Part shown: positions 1-9,200 of the stretch, in pieces | Position numbering within the stretch: the stretch's first letter is position 1 | Layout: every line of letters begins with the position of its first letter | From: an uncultured Porphyromonadaceae bacterium | Lineage (GTDB): Bacteria > Bacteroidota > Bacteroidia > Bacteroidales > Muribaculaceae | Length of the DNA stretch: 40,443 bases | Assembly: GCA_902470475.1 (NCBI GenBank) | Contig: CABRGT010000009.1 | Location: forward strand, 1-40,443 | Direction of reading: 5' to 3' | Made by a program: the position numbers and the translations under genes | Notes under the pieces: model-generated | Database searches by the model: none | Told to the model about the DNA's origin: nothing | The model's input: only the letters and a program-made list of their open reading frames with translations

Positions 1-40
1 CGATGGTACTGCGAAAGTGGGAGAGTAGGTAACCGCCCCC
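1..40 (+). rRNA. rrf: 5S ribosomal RNA, 3' end (partial)
   Basis: The first 40 bases match the conserved 3' end of a bacterial 5S rRNA, with the CGATGGTACT block and the GGGAGAGTAGG block before the closing CCGCC. The rest of the gene lies left of the window, so this is the distal end of an rRNA operon. A strong terminator follows within ten bases. Confidence 0.9.
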
Positions 41-46
41 TATTAC

Positions 47-87
47 GAGCGCCCCGAGGAATCCGATTCCCCGGGGCGCTCTCTTTG
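47..87 (+). terminator. rRNA operon terminator
   Basis: GAGCGCCCC at 47-55 pairs perfectly with GGGGCGCTC at 73-81 across a loop that can add a few more pairs. A T-rich run (TCTCTTTG) follows. Placement just after 5S fits a rho-independent terminator of the rRNA operon. Confidence 0.85.
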
Positions 88-456
88 TATGGATACTTAT
101 TAATCAAGCCAGGGTAATCGGCGCAGCCGCAGGCGGCGGAGGCAAGCGGATTGAGGCGCAGCATAGGTCGGTGCCGCAGATCGTGCAGCCGAGGCGCAGG
201 CGAGACACCTGCTTTCCCTGTGCTGCGCGCTGTTGTAGTGAGAGGGCAGTGGTTTATGCAGCTTATCTAGTTAATGTAGCTTATTTGGAGGCAATGTCCG
301 GGAAAGCAGTGGCCTTTGCTTTGCAAAGCGCCTGCGGCGGTCCTCGCCTGCTCTACGTACGTTCAAGGAAGGAGGGGTATAGTTATGGCGTCTCGTCTGT
401 ACTACAAATTGATTGTTATAATTGATGGGGTATTTCCACACGCCACGATGGGCAGA
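88..456. other. Gene-poor stretch after the rRNA operon
   Basis: No convincing gene is present. The one sizeable open frame (171-425, plus) is rich in Arg and Cys with no recognisable domain, and it overlaps repeat sequence. The stretch contains a reverse-orientation copy of the palindromic repeat (196-221). It may also hold a diverged copy at 300-337, where GGGAAAGCAG and CGCCTGCGG are separated by an insertion. Confidence 0.6.
196..221 (-). repeat. Dispersed palindromic repeat, copy 1 (reverse orientation)
   Basis: GCAGGCGAGACACCTGC at 196-212 followed by TTTCCCTGT is the reverse complement of ACAGGGAAAGCAGGTGTCTCGCCTGC with one palindrome mismatch. The same core and the flanking ACAGGGAAA occur at 10913 and 26585, so this is a dispersed intergenic element rather than chance. 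Confidence 0.75.
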
Positions 457-651
457 CTAAGATGTCACCTCTCCCGGTAATGCATGGGTCATATAGTCTG
501 CTTCCTCCGCATTTTCTGCTTTGTGCAAAGTGATTTCAGCGATTGGCCAGCCATGTAGCTGTGTGAAGGCGGTTACGGTTTCCGGCTGACCGCTGATGTG
601 GTGCGCACGGCCTCATGAGGTGCAGATGAACACATGTACGCCTAAATTCAG
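457..651 (-). pseudogene. Decayed gene remnant with an in-frame TGA
   Basis: On the minus strand one reading frame gives a protein-like run of about 51 residues (from GRAHHISGQPETVTAF to ALPGEVTS) ending in TAG at 457-459. Directly upstream in the same frame is a TGA at 613-615. Beyond that the frame stays open with a plausible stretch (NLGVHVFICTS). No start codon gives an intact product. Third positions are less GC-rich than in the neighbouring genes, which suggests a foreign origin. I do not recognise the family. A perfect inverted repeat, GCAGACTA (452-459) and TAGTCTGC (494-501), overlaps its 3' end. Confidence 0.5.
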
Positions 652-689
652 CTTATTTTTATTATGATGTGCAGAGTACGTGGAATGGG

Positions 690-726
690 AAAAGAAAAAC
701 AGACCTGGAATTGCTTCCAGATCTGT
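690..726 (-). terminator. Terminator of tRNA-Ala
   Basis: ACAGACCTGGAA (699-710) and TTCCAGATCTGT (715-726) form a 12-position stem with one mismatch and a 4-base loop. On the minus strand it is followed by GTTTTTCTTTT. It begins three bases beyond the encoded CCA of the tRNA. Confidence 0.85.
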
Positions 727-729
727 CGT

Positions 730-806
730 TGGTGGAGTATAGCGGACTCGAACCGCTCACCTCGACACTGCCAGTGTCGCGCTCTAGCCAGATGAGCTAA
801 TACCCC
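730..806 (-). tRNA. tRNA-Ala(GGC)
   Basis: Read on the minus strand, the acceptor GGGGTAT pairs with ATACTCC. D arm GCTC/GAGC, anticodon stem CGACA/TGTCG with loop CTGGCAG (anticodon GGC), and T loop TTCGAGT are all present. CCA is encoded. The gene has its own promoter and terminator and is therefore monocistronic. Confidence 0.95.
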
Positions 807-818
807 GTTTGTGTGATG

Positions 819-849
819 CAAAGTTAAGAAGAAGTTTTTGTTCTGCAAA
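819..849 (-). promoter_or_regulatory. Promoter of tRNA-Ala (Bacteroidetes type)
   Basis: On the minus strand TTTG (849-846), exactly 19 bases, then TAACTTTG (826-819). This matches the Bacteroidetes housekeeping sigma consensus TTTG-n19-TAnnTTTG. The predicted start lies just upstream of the tRNA 5' end. Confidence 0.85.
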
Positions 850-898
850 ATTTTCGCATTAATTTAATATTAGTTAATACCTATTAAATGAAATTAAG

Positions 899-929
899 TT
901 TGGTGGTTCGGTTGATTTCTCTATCTTTG
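899..929 (+). promoter_or_regulatory. Promoter of the namZ operon
   Basis: TTTG at 899-902, a 19-base spacer, then TATCTTTG at 922-929. This is a perfect Bacteroidetes -33/-7 promoter. Transcription should start near 936, giving an untranslated leader of about 43 bases before the ATG at 979. Confidence 0.85.
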
Positions 930-978
930 CAACGCATGGAATAATGCGAACTTTCGAGATAACACCAAATCCAAAACC

Positions 979-2154
979 ATGAATATCAAACAACTATTTG
1001 TCTTTGTAATATTACTGATGCTCGGCGGAGCGGCTACGGCAGCTGCTGAGGTGACAGTCGGCGCGGCGCGTACGACTGAATATGTACCCCGTCTTAAGGG
1101 CAAACGTGTAGCGCTCCTCTCAAATCATACCGGTATGGTGGGCGACAAGCACACGCTCGATCTGATGCTCGAAAACGGCGTGAACGTCGTCACGATCTTT
1201 TCTCCGGAGCATGGGTTCCGTGGTAGTGCCGATGCCGGCGAGCATGTGAGCAGCGGAGTCGATCCGCAGACGGGCATCGCCATCGCGTCGCTATATGACG
1301 GCAAGCGCCGCGGACCGGCCCCCGAGGTCATGGATGGCCTCGATGTTATAGTATGCGACATTCAGGACGTGGGCCTGCGGTTCTACACATATTACTGCAC
1401 CATGTTCGACCTGATGAACGCGGCAGCTGATGCCGGAAAGGAATTCATGGTTCTCGACCGTCCGAATCCCAACGGCATGACCGTCGACGGCCCGATTCTG
1501 GACATGAAATACGAGTCGGGCGTGGGGCGTCTGCCGATCCCCGTGGTGCATGGTATGACGCTTGGCGAGCTGGCGCTGATGATCAAGGGAGAGGGATGGC
1601 TGAAGAGCGACCGCGACCTGGCGCTCGATGTGATCCCCTGCGACGGCTACACGCATTCGATGCGCTATGAGCTGCCGATCGTGCCGTCGCCGAATCTGCG
1701 CAACAACCACGCGATATACCTCTATCCGTCGATATGCTACTTCGAGGGCACTCCGGTGAGTCTCGGCCGCGGCACCGACGCCCCGTTCGAGATCTACGGC
1801 CATCCCGACTACAAGGCCGATGGCGACGTATTCACCTTCACGCCGCGGAGCGTGCCCGGTGCGAAGAATCCGCCGCTGCTCGATGTCGAGTGCAAGGGTG
1901 TCGACCTGCGCGGTCTCGACGACGAGGCGATCATAGCAGCCGGGCTTGACCTGAGCTATGTGATCGACGCCTACCGCCACACGAATCTCGGCGAAAAATT
2001 TTTCACGCCGTTTTTCGAGAAGCTTATCGGTCGCGGCGATATCCGCGGCATGATCATGGCCGGCAAGTCGGCCGACGAGATCAAGGCCACCTGGGCCGAT
2101 GACGTCCGCCGCTTCCGCGAGCAGCGCAAACCTTATCTTCTGTACGCCGAATAA
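979..2154 (+). CDS. namZ: Exo-beta-N-acetylmuramidase NamZ family (DUF1343)
   Basis: A 391-residue exported protein of the DUF1343/NamZ family. Characterised members remove N-acetylmuramic acid from the non-reducing end of peptidoglycan fragments. Residues 1-23 form a signal peptide with a hydrophobic core. Family blocks seen are LLSNHTGM, FSPEHGFRG, DIQDVGLRFYTY, VLDRPNPNG, and the later NNHAIYLYPS and FEGTPVSLGRGTDAPFE. The length is normal. The gene opens an operon: the symporter starts 17 bases after its stop and a WYL regulator follows. The pairing with a transporter supports a role in scavenging muropeptide sugars, with hydrolysis in the periplasm and uptake by the symporter. The family call is firm; the exact substrate is inferred. 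Confidence 0.88.
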   Translation: MNIKQLFVFVILLMLGGAATAAAEVTVGAARTTEYVPRLKGKRVALLSNHTGMVGDKHTLDLMLENGVNVVTIFSPEHGFRGSADAGEHVSSGVDPQTGIAIASLYDGKRRGPAPEVMDGLDVIVCDIQDVGLRFYTYYCTMFDLMNAAADAGKEFMVLDRPNPNGMTVDGPILDMKYESGVGRLPIPVVHGMTLGELALMIKGEGWLKSDRDLALDVIPCDGYTHSMRYELPIVPSPNLRNNHAIYLYPSICYFEGTPVSLGRGTDAPFEIYGHPDYKADGDVFTFTPRSVPGAKNPPLLDVECKGVDLRGLDDEAIIAAGLDLSYVIDAYRHTNLGEKFFTPFFEKLIGRGDIRGMIMAGKSADEIKATWADDVRRFREQRKPYLLYAE

Positions 2155-2171
2155 TCCCATCCATAATTGCC

Positions 2172-3668
2172 ATGTCACTTCCGGTAATAGTCATCATCAC
2201 CATAATAGGATATTTCGCGCTGCTGATGGCGATCTCGTATTTTGCATCGCGCGGCAGCGACAACTCGACTTTCTTCACAGGCAACCGCCAGGCCCCGTGG
2301 CCTGTCGTGGCCTTCGCCATGATCGGCGCCGCCATATCAGGCGTGACGTTCATCTCCGTGCCCGGCATGGTTGTCGGCAAGGGGTATGCCTACCTGCAGA
2401 TGGTGCTCGGCTTCATTGTCGGCTATTTCGTGATAGCCTTCGTTCTGGTGCCGCTGTTCTATAAAAAGAATCTGATATCGATCTACGGCTACCTCGAGGA
2501 GCGTTTCGGCACCAACACCTACAAGGCCGGCGCATGGCTGTTCTTCGTGTCGAAGATGCTCGGTGCGGCAGTGCGGTTCTTTGTCGTGTGCGCCGTGCTC
2601 CAGCTGCTTGTGTTCGCGCCGCTCCACATTCCGTTCATCTTCAATGTCATCGTCACGATCGCGCTGATATGGCTCTATACGGTGCAGGGCGGCGTGAAGA
2701 CGCTGATCTGGACCGACACGCTGAAGAGTTTCTGCCTGATCATGTCTGTGATCCTGTGCATTTACTTTGTGGCGCAGAACCTCGGCTTCTCGTTCACGGG
2801 CATGGTGTCAGCCATCAGCGAGCACTCCACGTCGCAGATGTTCTTCTTCGACGACCCCAAGGGCGCGACATATTTCTGGAAACAGTTCCTGGCCGGCGTG
2901 TTTATGGCCATTGCCACCAACGGCCTCGACCAGGACATGATGCAGCGCAATCTCACCTGCAAGAACTCGCGCCAGAGTCAGAAGAACATGATCGTAAGCG
3001 GCATCATGCAGTTCTTCGTCATCGCCCTGTTCCTGCTTCTGGGCACATTGCTGGTGATCTTTCTCGACCGCAACGGCATCGCTCTGCCCGAAAAGACCGA
3101 CGAGATCTTCGGCATGGTCGCCACGCATCCCTCGATGCCGATCATTGTCGGCATACTCTTCGTGCTCGGCCTGATCGCCGCCGCCTATTCCGCCGCAGGC
3201 TCGGCACTGACGTCGCTTACCACATCGTTCACAGTCGATATCCTCGGAGCTCACAAGACACAGAGCGCCGAGCGCCTCACCCGTACGCGAAAGATCGTGC
3301 ACATGGCCATGTCGGGCATGATGGGGCTTGTGATCATAGCGTTCTACTATCTGAGCGAAGAGGATGCTATCTCGGCTGTATATACCCTGGCATCGTACAC
3401 CTACGGTCCGATTCTCGGACTGTTCGTCTACGGCATGTTCCGCAAAAAGCCCGTTCACGACCGCTGGGTGCCTGCTGTGTGCGTGGCCGCTCCGGTCCTG
3501 TCGTGGTGCGTACAGTGGGCGCTCGACCACTTCTTCGCATATCAGACAAGCTTCGAGCTGCTTCTGCTGAACGCGTTCATCACCTTCATCGGCCTGGAGC
3601 TGCTCTCGGCCGGCAAGGTCAAGGCCCCTGCCGCACAGGCCGTTGAAAAGGTTGCGGCCCGCGACTGA
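2172..3668 (+). CDS. Sodium:solute symporter (SSS family)
   Basis: A 498-residue polytopic inner membrane protein with about 13 hydrophobic segments and sodium/solute symporter features: the N-terminal YFASRGSDNSTFFTGNR region, then AAISGVTFISVPG, and NGLDQDMMQRN in the middle. Such carriers couple sodium influx to sugar or amino-acid uptake. It lies directly after namZ and overlaps the WYL gene start by one base (TGATG), so the three are almost certainly co-transcribed. I infer N-acetylmuramic acid or another cell-wall sugar as substrate. Sialic acid or other sugars are alternatives, and no murQ or kinase lies in the window to confirm it. Confidence 0.85.
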   Translation: MSLPVIVIITIIGYFALLMAISYFASRGSDNSTFFTGNRQAPWPVVAFAMIGAAISGVTFISVPGMVVGKGYAYLQMVLGFIVGYFVIAFVLVPLFYKKNLISIYGYLEERFGTNTYKAGAWLFFVSKMLGAAVRFFVVCAVLQLLVFAPLHIPFIFNVIVTIALIWLYTVQGGVKTLIWTDTLKSFCLIMSVILCIYFVAQNLGFSFTGMVSAISEHSTSQMFFFDDPKGATYFWKQFLAGVFMAIATNGLDQDMMQRNLTCKNSRQSQKNMIVSGIMQFFVIALFLLLGTLLVIFLDRNGIALPEKTDEIFGMVATHPSMPIIVGILFVLGLIAAAYSAAGSALTSLTTSFTVDILGAHKTQSAERLTRTRKIVHMAMSGMMGLVIIAFYYLSEEDAISAVYTLASYTYGPILGLFVYGMFRKKPVHDRWVPAVCVAAPVLSWCVQWALDHFFAYQTSFELLLLNAFITFIGLELLSAGKVKAPAAQAVEKVAARD

Positions 3669-4561
3669 TGGCCCGCGAGACGATCAACCGGTGCGTGTGG
3701 CTTGTCGACACGCTGCGCCGCTACAAGCGGCTCACCCGCGGCGAGCTTGACCGCCTGTGGCTGTCATCCCCGCTCAGCGACGGCACGACTCTGTCGCGGC
3801 GCACGTTCTACAACTACCGCGACATGGTCGAGCAGCTGTTCAACCTGCGCATCGAATGCGACCAGTCGACCTACGAATACTACATAGCCGAAGACAGCTC
3901 CCAGCGCGAAAGTATCGCCAACTGGATGCTGAATTCGCTCAGCATGAACCGCCTGCTTACCGACTCGCGCGAGGTGTCCGACCGCATATTCGTCGAGGAC
4001 ATCCCCTCGGCGCGCGAATACCTGGGAATCATCATCGATGCCATAAAGCGCAACAATATCGTGCGAGTCAGCTATCAGTCATATACCCGCGTACTGCCCA
4101 AGGCGGTCACCGTCGAGCCGTATTTCGTGCGCCTTTTCAAGCAGCGGTGGTACCTTGTAGGCCGTGTGACGGCCGAAGACCGCATCAAGACCTATGCCCT
4201 CGACCGCATGAAGGACGTCACGGCCCTCAGCGACACCTTCACGCCCGATCCCGACTTCGACGCCGCGACATATTTCAAGGACTCCTACGGCATCGTCGTC
4301 ACTCAGAGCGACGTGAAGAAAGTGGTGCTGAAGGTCGGCTCGCGCCAGGCCAAGTATTTTGCCGCCCTGCCGCTCCACCACTCGCAGTATCAGACCGTGT
4401 CCGACAGCTACTCGCTCTTTACCATGTGGCTCCGCATCACCGACGATTTCGTCGAGGAACTGCTTTCGCACGGCGCCAGCGTGACCGTGCTGGAGCCGCC
4501 CGAACTGCGGGCGCGCATGAAGCGCGAACTCGGCGATGCCCTCGCCAACTACTCCGAGTGA
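3668..4561 (+). CDS. WYL-domain transcriptional regulator
   Basis: A 297-residue protein. Residues 1-70 resemble a winged helix (RRTFYNYRDMVEQLFN). The central part carries the WYL domain: VRVSYQSY, then PYFVRLFKQRWYLVG with the signature Trp-Tyr-Leu, then KTYALDRM. The remainder matches the WCX-like C-terminal extension. WYL proteins are DNA-binding regulators that sense a ligand, often nucleotides or nucleic acid. It is the last gene of the namZ operon, so autogenous control is plausible. The perfect inverted repeat at 4625-4648, 63 bases past its stop, is a candidate operator; that link is inference. Confidence 0.85.
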   Translation: MARETINRCVWLVDTLRRYKRLTRGELDRLWLSSPLSDGTTLSRRTFYNYRDMVEQLFNLRIECDQSTYEYYIAEDSSQRESIANWMLNSLSMNRLLTDSREVSDRIFVEDIPSAREYLGIIIDAIKRNNIVRVSYQSYTRVLPKAVTVEPYFVRLFKQRWYLVGRVTAEDRIKTYALDRMKDVTALSDTFTPDPDFDAATYFKDSYGIVVTQSDVKKVVLKVGSRQAKYFAALPLHHSQYQTVSDSYSLFTMWLRITDDFVEELLSHGASVTVLEPPELRARMKRELGDALANYSE

Positions 4562-4624
4562 GCCGTCCCGGTCGCGGCCGTCGAAAAAATCGGCGCACCG
4601 ATGCAATATTTCGGCAAAAATCAA

Positions 4625-4648
4625 GTTATAGAATAGTAATGCTATAAC
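4625..4648. promoter_or_regulatory. Perfect inverted repeat upstream of porV (candidate operator)
   Basis: GTTATAG (4625-4631) and CTATAAC (4642-4648) are perfect arms around a 10-base AT-rich centre, 20 bases before the porV ATG. The spacing of about 17 bases between arm centres suits a dimeric DNA-binding protein. No T-run follows, so it is not an obvious terminator of the preceding operon. Confidence 0.5.
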
Positions 4649-4668
4649 AAGGCCAATCATTTCTGAAT

Positions 4669-5862
4669 ATGAAATATCGCATAATATCTCTTCTCCTCGC
4701 CATAATGCTCGCCGCAGGCGGCGCATTCGCCCAAAAGAACGAATTCAACCCTATCCAGACGGGTGTCACATCGCTGGGTATCGCGCCCGACGCACGCGGC
4801 GCCTCCATGGGCGACCTCGGCGCGGCCACCGATCCCGACGTCAACTCGCAGTTCTGGAACCCGTCGAAGTACGCCTTCGCCTGGAGCCAGGCAGCCGTGT
4901 CGCTCAGCTACACGCCGTGGCTGCGCAAACTCGTCAACGACATCTTCCTGGCCAATCTCTCCGGCTACTGGAAGATAGGCTCGGCCGACAATCAGGCCCT
5001 CAGTGCCTCGCTGCGCTATTTCTCCCTCGGCGAGGTGACGTCCAACAACGGTATCGACGACATCACCCAGTCGCTCAATCCCTATGAGATGTCGGTCGAT
5101 GTCGGCTACTCGCGCAAGCTGTCCGAGAAGTTCTCGATGGGCGTCGTGTTCCGATACATCTACTCCGACCTCGGTTTCTCCGATTCATATGCCGGCGACC
5201 AGACCACCGGCGCCTCCGCCTTCTCGGCCGACATCTCGGGCTACTTCGTGACCTATCCCATGGTAGGCCGCAATGAATGCCAGTGGGCCTGGGGCTGGAA
5301 CATCTCCAATATCGGTACGAAAGTCGCCTACAACGACGGCGAGAACCCCGCCTTCCTCCCCACCAATCTGCGCCTGGGCACCTCGTTCACCTTCCCGCTG
5401 GCCGACTACCACAACCTTGCCATCAACCTCGATCTGAACAAGCTCCTCGTGCCTGCACGTCCGCGCCAGGCCGATTACGACACCGATACACCCGAGGGAC
5501 AGGCCGAATACGCCGACGCTCTGGCCGACTGGGAAAACATGTCGTCGTTCACCGGCATCTTCAAGTCGTTCAGCGACGCCCCCGGCGGTTTCAAGGAAGA
5601 ACTGCGCGAGATCACATGGTCGCTCGGCGCCGAGTATTCCTACAACAATCAGTTCTTCCTCCGCGCAGGCTACTTCTACGAGAACGAGTTCAAGGGCAAC
5701 CGACAGTACTTCGCCGCCGGCGCCGGCTTCTCGCTCAATGTAGTGCGTCTCGACGCCTCCTACATGCTCGCCACCGCGCAGTCGTCGCCCCTCGACCAGA
5801 CCCTGCGCTTCACCCTCACCTTCGACATGGACGGCCTCAAGAGCCTCTTCGGCCGCAAGTAA
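4669..5862 (+). CDS. porV: Type IX secretion outer membrane protein PorV
   Basis: A 397-residue outer membrane beta-barrel. It has an N-terminal signal peptide (MKYRIISLLL to AGGAFAQ), then the family hallmark TGVTSLGIAPDARGASMGDL, where the loop near the N-terminus is conserved, and SQFWNPSKYAF. The C-terminal strands end in FTLTFDMD. PorV (LptO) shuttles type IX cargo from the translocon to the attachment complex and binds C-terminal sorting domains. No other type IX genes lie in the window. The small exported protein at 10079-10588, with a sorting-domain-like end, is a possible client. It is monocistronic with an inverted-repeat terminator after it. Confidence 0.88.
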   Translation: MKYRIISLLLAIMLAAGGAFAQKNEFNPIQTGVTSLGIAPDARGASMGDLGAATDPDVNSQFWNPSKYAFAWSQAAVSLSYTPWLRKLVNDIFLANLSGYWKIGSADNQALSASLRYFSLGEVTSNNGIDDITQSLNPYEMSVDVGYSRKLSEKFSMGVVFRYIYSDLGFSDSYAGDQTTGASAFSADISGYFVTYPMVGRNECQWAWGWNISNIGTKVAYNDGENPAFLPTNLRLGTSFTFPLADYHNLAINLDLNKLLVPARPRQADYDTDTPEGQAEYADALADWENMSSFTGIFKSFSDAPGGFKEELREITWSLGAEYSYNNQFFLRAGYFYENEFKGNRQYFAAGAGFSLNVVRLDASYMLATAQSSPLDQTLRFTLTFDMDGLKSLFGRK

Positions 5863-5887
5863 TACCCCCGCTCCCACGATATACGGC

Positions 5888-5920
5888 ATCAGGCCCGCAG
5901 TCACGCACCGCGGGCCTGAT
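5888..5920 (+). terminator. Hairpin after porV
   Basis: ATCAGGCCCGC (5888-5898) pairs perfectly with GCGGGCCTGAT (5910-5920), an 11-bp stem. The following TCGTTAT is only weakly T-rich, so termination strength is uncertain. Confidence 0.65.
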
Positions 5921-6238
5921 TCGTTATGCGCCCCCACTCTCAGAGTGACCGTAAAGAGGTGATGCAGGTTATTATGGCCGATGGAAAATATAATCATTAC
6001 AATGCCCCCCGGCCAGCGACAGTACAGGTCGCGTTCTATTGAGTAATCCGCTTTACAGCGGTGCAGGTTCATGCCGTGGCCGAGGGTATAGGCGTGCCGG
6101 GCGTTTTATGGCCTTGAATGGACCGGGTGGAGGAGTATATTATACGTGTGTAAAAAGACGGGAAGGAGAAAGAGAAAGGATGATCCGTCTGTGCGGACGG
6201 TCTTTTCATCTCGTTCCGGGCCTCCCGCCATAACAACG
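5921..6238. other. Intergenic stretch with a possible short plus-strand terminator
   Basis: No convincing gene. Near the right end CCGTC (6185-6189) and GACGG (6196-6200) form a short stem followed by TCTTTT, preceded by the purine-rich run at 6161-6180. This may end a short plus-strand transcript. I found no TTTG/TAnnTTTG promoter in front of it. Confidence 0.35.
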
Positions 6239-6268
6239 CGGCGGCGTGCAGTTGCCTGCGCGCCGCCG
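6239..6268 (-). terminator. Hairpin after the M64 peptidase operon
   Basis: CGGCGGCGTGCAG (6239-6251) pairs with CTGCGCGCCGCCG (6256-6268), a 13-bp stem with one wobble and a TTGC loop, 25 bases past the peptidase stop. The tail is not strongly T-rich on either strand, but the position between convergent units fits termination. Confidence 0.6.
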
Positions 6269-6293
6269 GTCTCTTTATCTCGGCAGGTAAGGA

Positions 6294-9200
6294 CTATTTG
6301 AGGTTCTTCGAGTCGAATTTTACGAACTCTTCGTAGTCAAACTCCCAGTCCGGACCTTCCGTCAGGCTCATTATCCGCTTGTAGATGATCATGCGCTGCA
6401 CAGCGCTCGGGGCCGAGTTCTCCGTACCCATCAGAGAGTTTTCGGTTGACCGGTACAGGTCAAACGGATATTGGTGTGCGCCCTGATAGATGCCGACGTG
6501 GCCCTTATAGCGTTCGTCGGCCAGCATCCGGCTCCAGTATACTTTCGTCGGATCGCCGTTGTAGTCGACATTGAGACCCATGCCGAGGGCGTGCATGCCG
6601 TCGAGCCAGGCGCGGAATTCTTCCATATCGTCCTCGTTCACCTTGTTCTCGCTGTAGCCGCCGATGATGTATTCATCGAGGAAGCGTCCGATGCCGTGGC
6701 CTATGCATTCGTGGTTCAGCACGGGCGACACACCGCCGTTGGCAATATGGGCCACTGCCCATCCTTCGGGATTAACGTTGCAGTAAGAGCCTCCTTCCCA
6801 CTCCAGGCGGTTGGTTATGTTTACGATCACTACGTTCGTCATGTCTACGCCGGGTATTTTGGAGGCGTATTCGCGGCACTTGGCGTCATCGTAGTTGAGG
6901 GCAGTGTTGCCGTCGCCGACGATGCTCGACTGCGACACTACGTTGACCATATACACGTTGATGCGCTCGCGCAGCGAGTTCAGCGGCTCCGTGGCCAGCA
7001 GGTGTTCCATTGCCCGGGTCATGAGCTGTTCGTATTCACCGCCCTCGGCGTTAGCCGCGGCCTTGAAGCCGTCGCCCATCAGCACGATGTCGAATCCTTT
7101 GGCTGTGGAGGCTTTGTGGAGGCATTTGTATTTGCCGTCGTCCGTCATGTCCTCTTTGCCGGTGTCCTCCGGATATTTCAGCCATTCGTGTTCGGTCGGC
7201 TCGCCGAGCTTGCGCCGGGCTGTCTCGGCGACGATGTTGTCGTAGTAGGATTGGTCGACACTCCAGTCGCGGCATGAAACGTTGATTACATAGCCGTTGT
7301 TATCAAGAATGAAGGTGGTGCCTAACCATGAGCTGATGATAGTGCTGTACAGCGCTCTGAACAGATTTACGGTCTGATCTCTGAACGGGTGCTTCGCCAC
7401 GCGCTCCTTGATCGATTCGCGGCTCTCGAAATATGGGAACGAGGTTACGACGTTCTGGAACCTGCCCGGATAGGAAAGCTGTGTGTTCGCTTCGAATTCC
7501 GACGGGTCGCCCACTGTAAAGAAATTGAGTTGATGTCGGCTAAGAATCTCGTACAGTGTCGATGTGCCCTCTTCCTCGAAGAGATACTCGACGGTCTCGT
7601 CGGGAATGCGCAGGTTCTCCTTGTAGTTGGTGAAGCGCTGCAGTTTGGTGAAGTATGGATTCTGGCACAGCAGCGACATTCCGTTCCTCTGCCATTGAGG
7701 CGTAGCCTGCAGTTCGTCGCTGATATGTCCGTAAATGCCGTTGCCGTATATTTCGAAATGTACCGGCACGAGCATCAGCGTCATCAGGGCTTCGTTTGGT
7801 ACTTCACCGTAGAGGTTGTTCTCGCTGAGATATATCTTTGTCACATATTTTCCCATTACGGTGATACCGTGCCACAGGGCCAGCGGCTGGTCGCTCATCC
7901 ATTTGGTGCGGTCTTTCCAGTGGTCGCCGTCTGTGGCGCGGTAAAGTTCCTCCAGAGCGGCTTTCTGTTCGGCGAACGATGGCATGCCGGGTTCCATCTG
8001 TGTGAAGCGTATGCCGTACGTGTGGCTGCCGATATGGAATTCGGTGTCGATTGTGGTCCGGAGCCCCTGGTTCTCGCCCAGGGTGAATGTCACGGTTCCC
8101 GCCTCGTGGTCGACCGCCACGTCTATCGGTATGCGTTCGTCGCCCTGTAGGTCACGTTCCTCTCCGTTGTCGTTCACAAACTGGCGGTTGAAATTGTATG
8201 TGAATGGTGCGCCCTTGAGGTAGTGGAATGTTAATGTGTCGCCTGCCGGCTGTACGAAGTTCTTAGGCCCTGGTTCGAAGATGATATGCCCCGGTTCCTG
8301 CATTTCGTCCGTGATGAATACATCCGCATACTGTTTCACATGTACGGTCTTTGATTCGCTGTAGCCCTCGAATCCGATTGCCACATCGGCCTCGCGCAGT
8401 TGCCCCGACTCATTTTCGGTGAGCCTGAAAATTATGCCGTTGCGGTCGAACCGGACCGAGAGCCATTCAGGCAGTACGGACTTCGTCTCCAGCCTGCGGT
8501 CGTACATTAGATTCTCGTCCTGACGTATCCACCAGTCACGGTCTTCGCCGTCGTCAGTTTTATAAGCCTTGCGGTCTACGGTCAGTTCATAGCTGTCGAG
8601 ACTCACCCGAGGTGTTTCGGGCATATCGTCGATGTTGTCGAGCGACACGAAATTCAGTCTGTAGCGCTTCGATCCCATAGAGAATTCGGCGCTGGTCTCG
8701 GTACGTTTGCCTATGTTTTTCCCGAACGCAAAAGTGATGAGGCCATTTTCGGTGTCGGTGTTCACGGAGAGGGCCACTTTCTCGTTGTCGCCGAGCGGAC
8801 GGCTTTCTCCGTTTTCGATTACCGAGTGGCTTATTGTTAGATCTTTGATTTCCACGCCGCTGTGAGCATTGAATGCGAAATCTGCTCCTTCTGGCCCCAT
8901 ATAGTATTTGCGTCCGAAATATTTGCCTCCGGCGGCTGGTTGTTCTTCTTCGAAGAATGTTTCCGGATATTGTTTCACATGTACGGTCTTTGATTCGCTG
9001 TAGCCCTCGAATCCGATTGCCACATCGGCCTCGCGCAGTTGTCCTGACTCATTTTCGTTGAGCCTGAAAATTATGCCATTGCGGTCGAACCGCACCGAGA
9101 GCCATTCAGGCAGTACGGACTTCGTCTCCAGCCTGCGGTCGTACATCAGGCCTTCGTCCTGATGTATCCACCAGTCGCGGTCCGTTTTGCGGTCTATGGT

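Noticed and set aside
171..425. Plus-strand open frame of 84 residues after the rRNA operon
   Set aside because: It overlaps repeat sequence, has no clear ribosome binding site or promoter, and shows no recognisable domain.
613..615. In-frame TGA read as selenocysteine
   Set aside because: No SECIS-like stem was seen right after it, the frame has no start codon, and the surrounding sequence looks decayed.
6114..6141. TTGAAT-n16-TATATT, resembling an enterobacterial sigma-70 promoter
   Set aside because: All other promoters in the window follow the Bacteroidetes TTTG/TAnnTTTG pattern, so this is probably chance.
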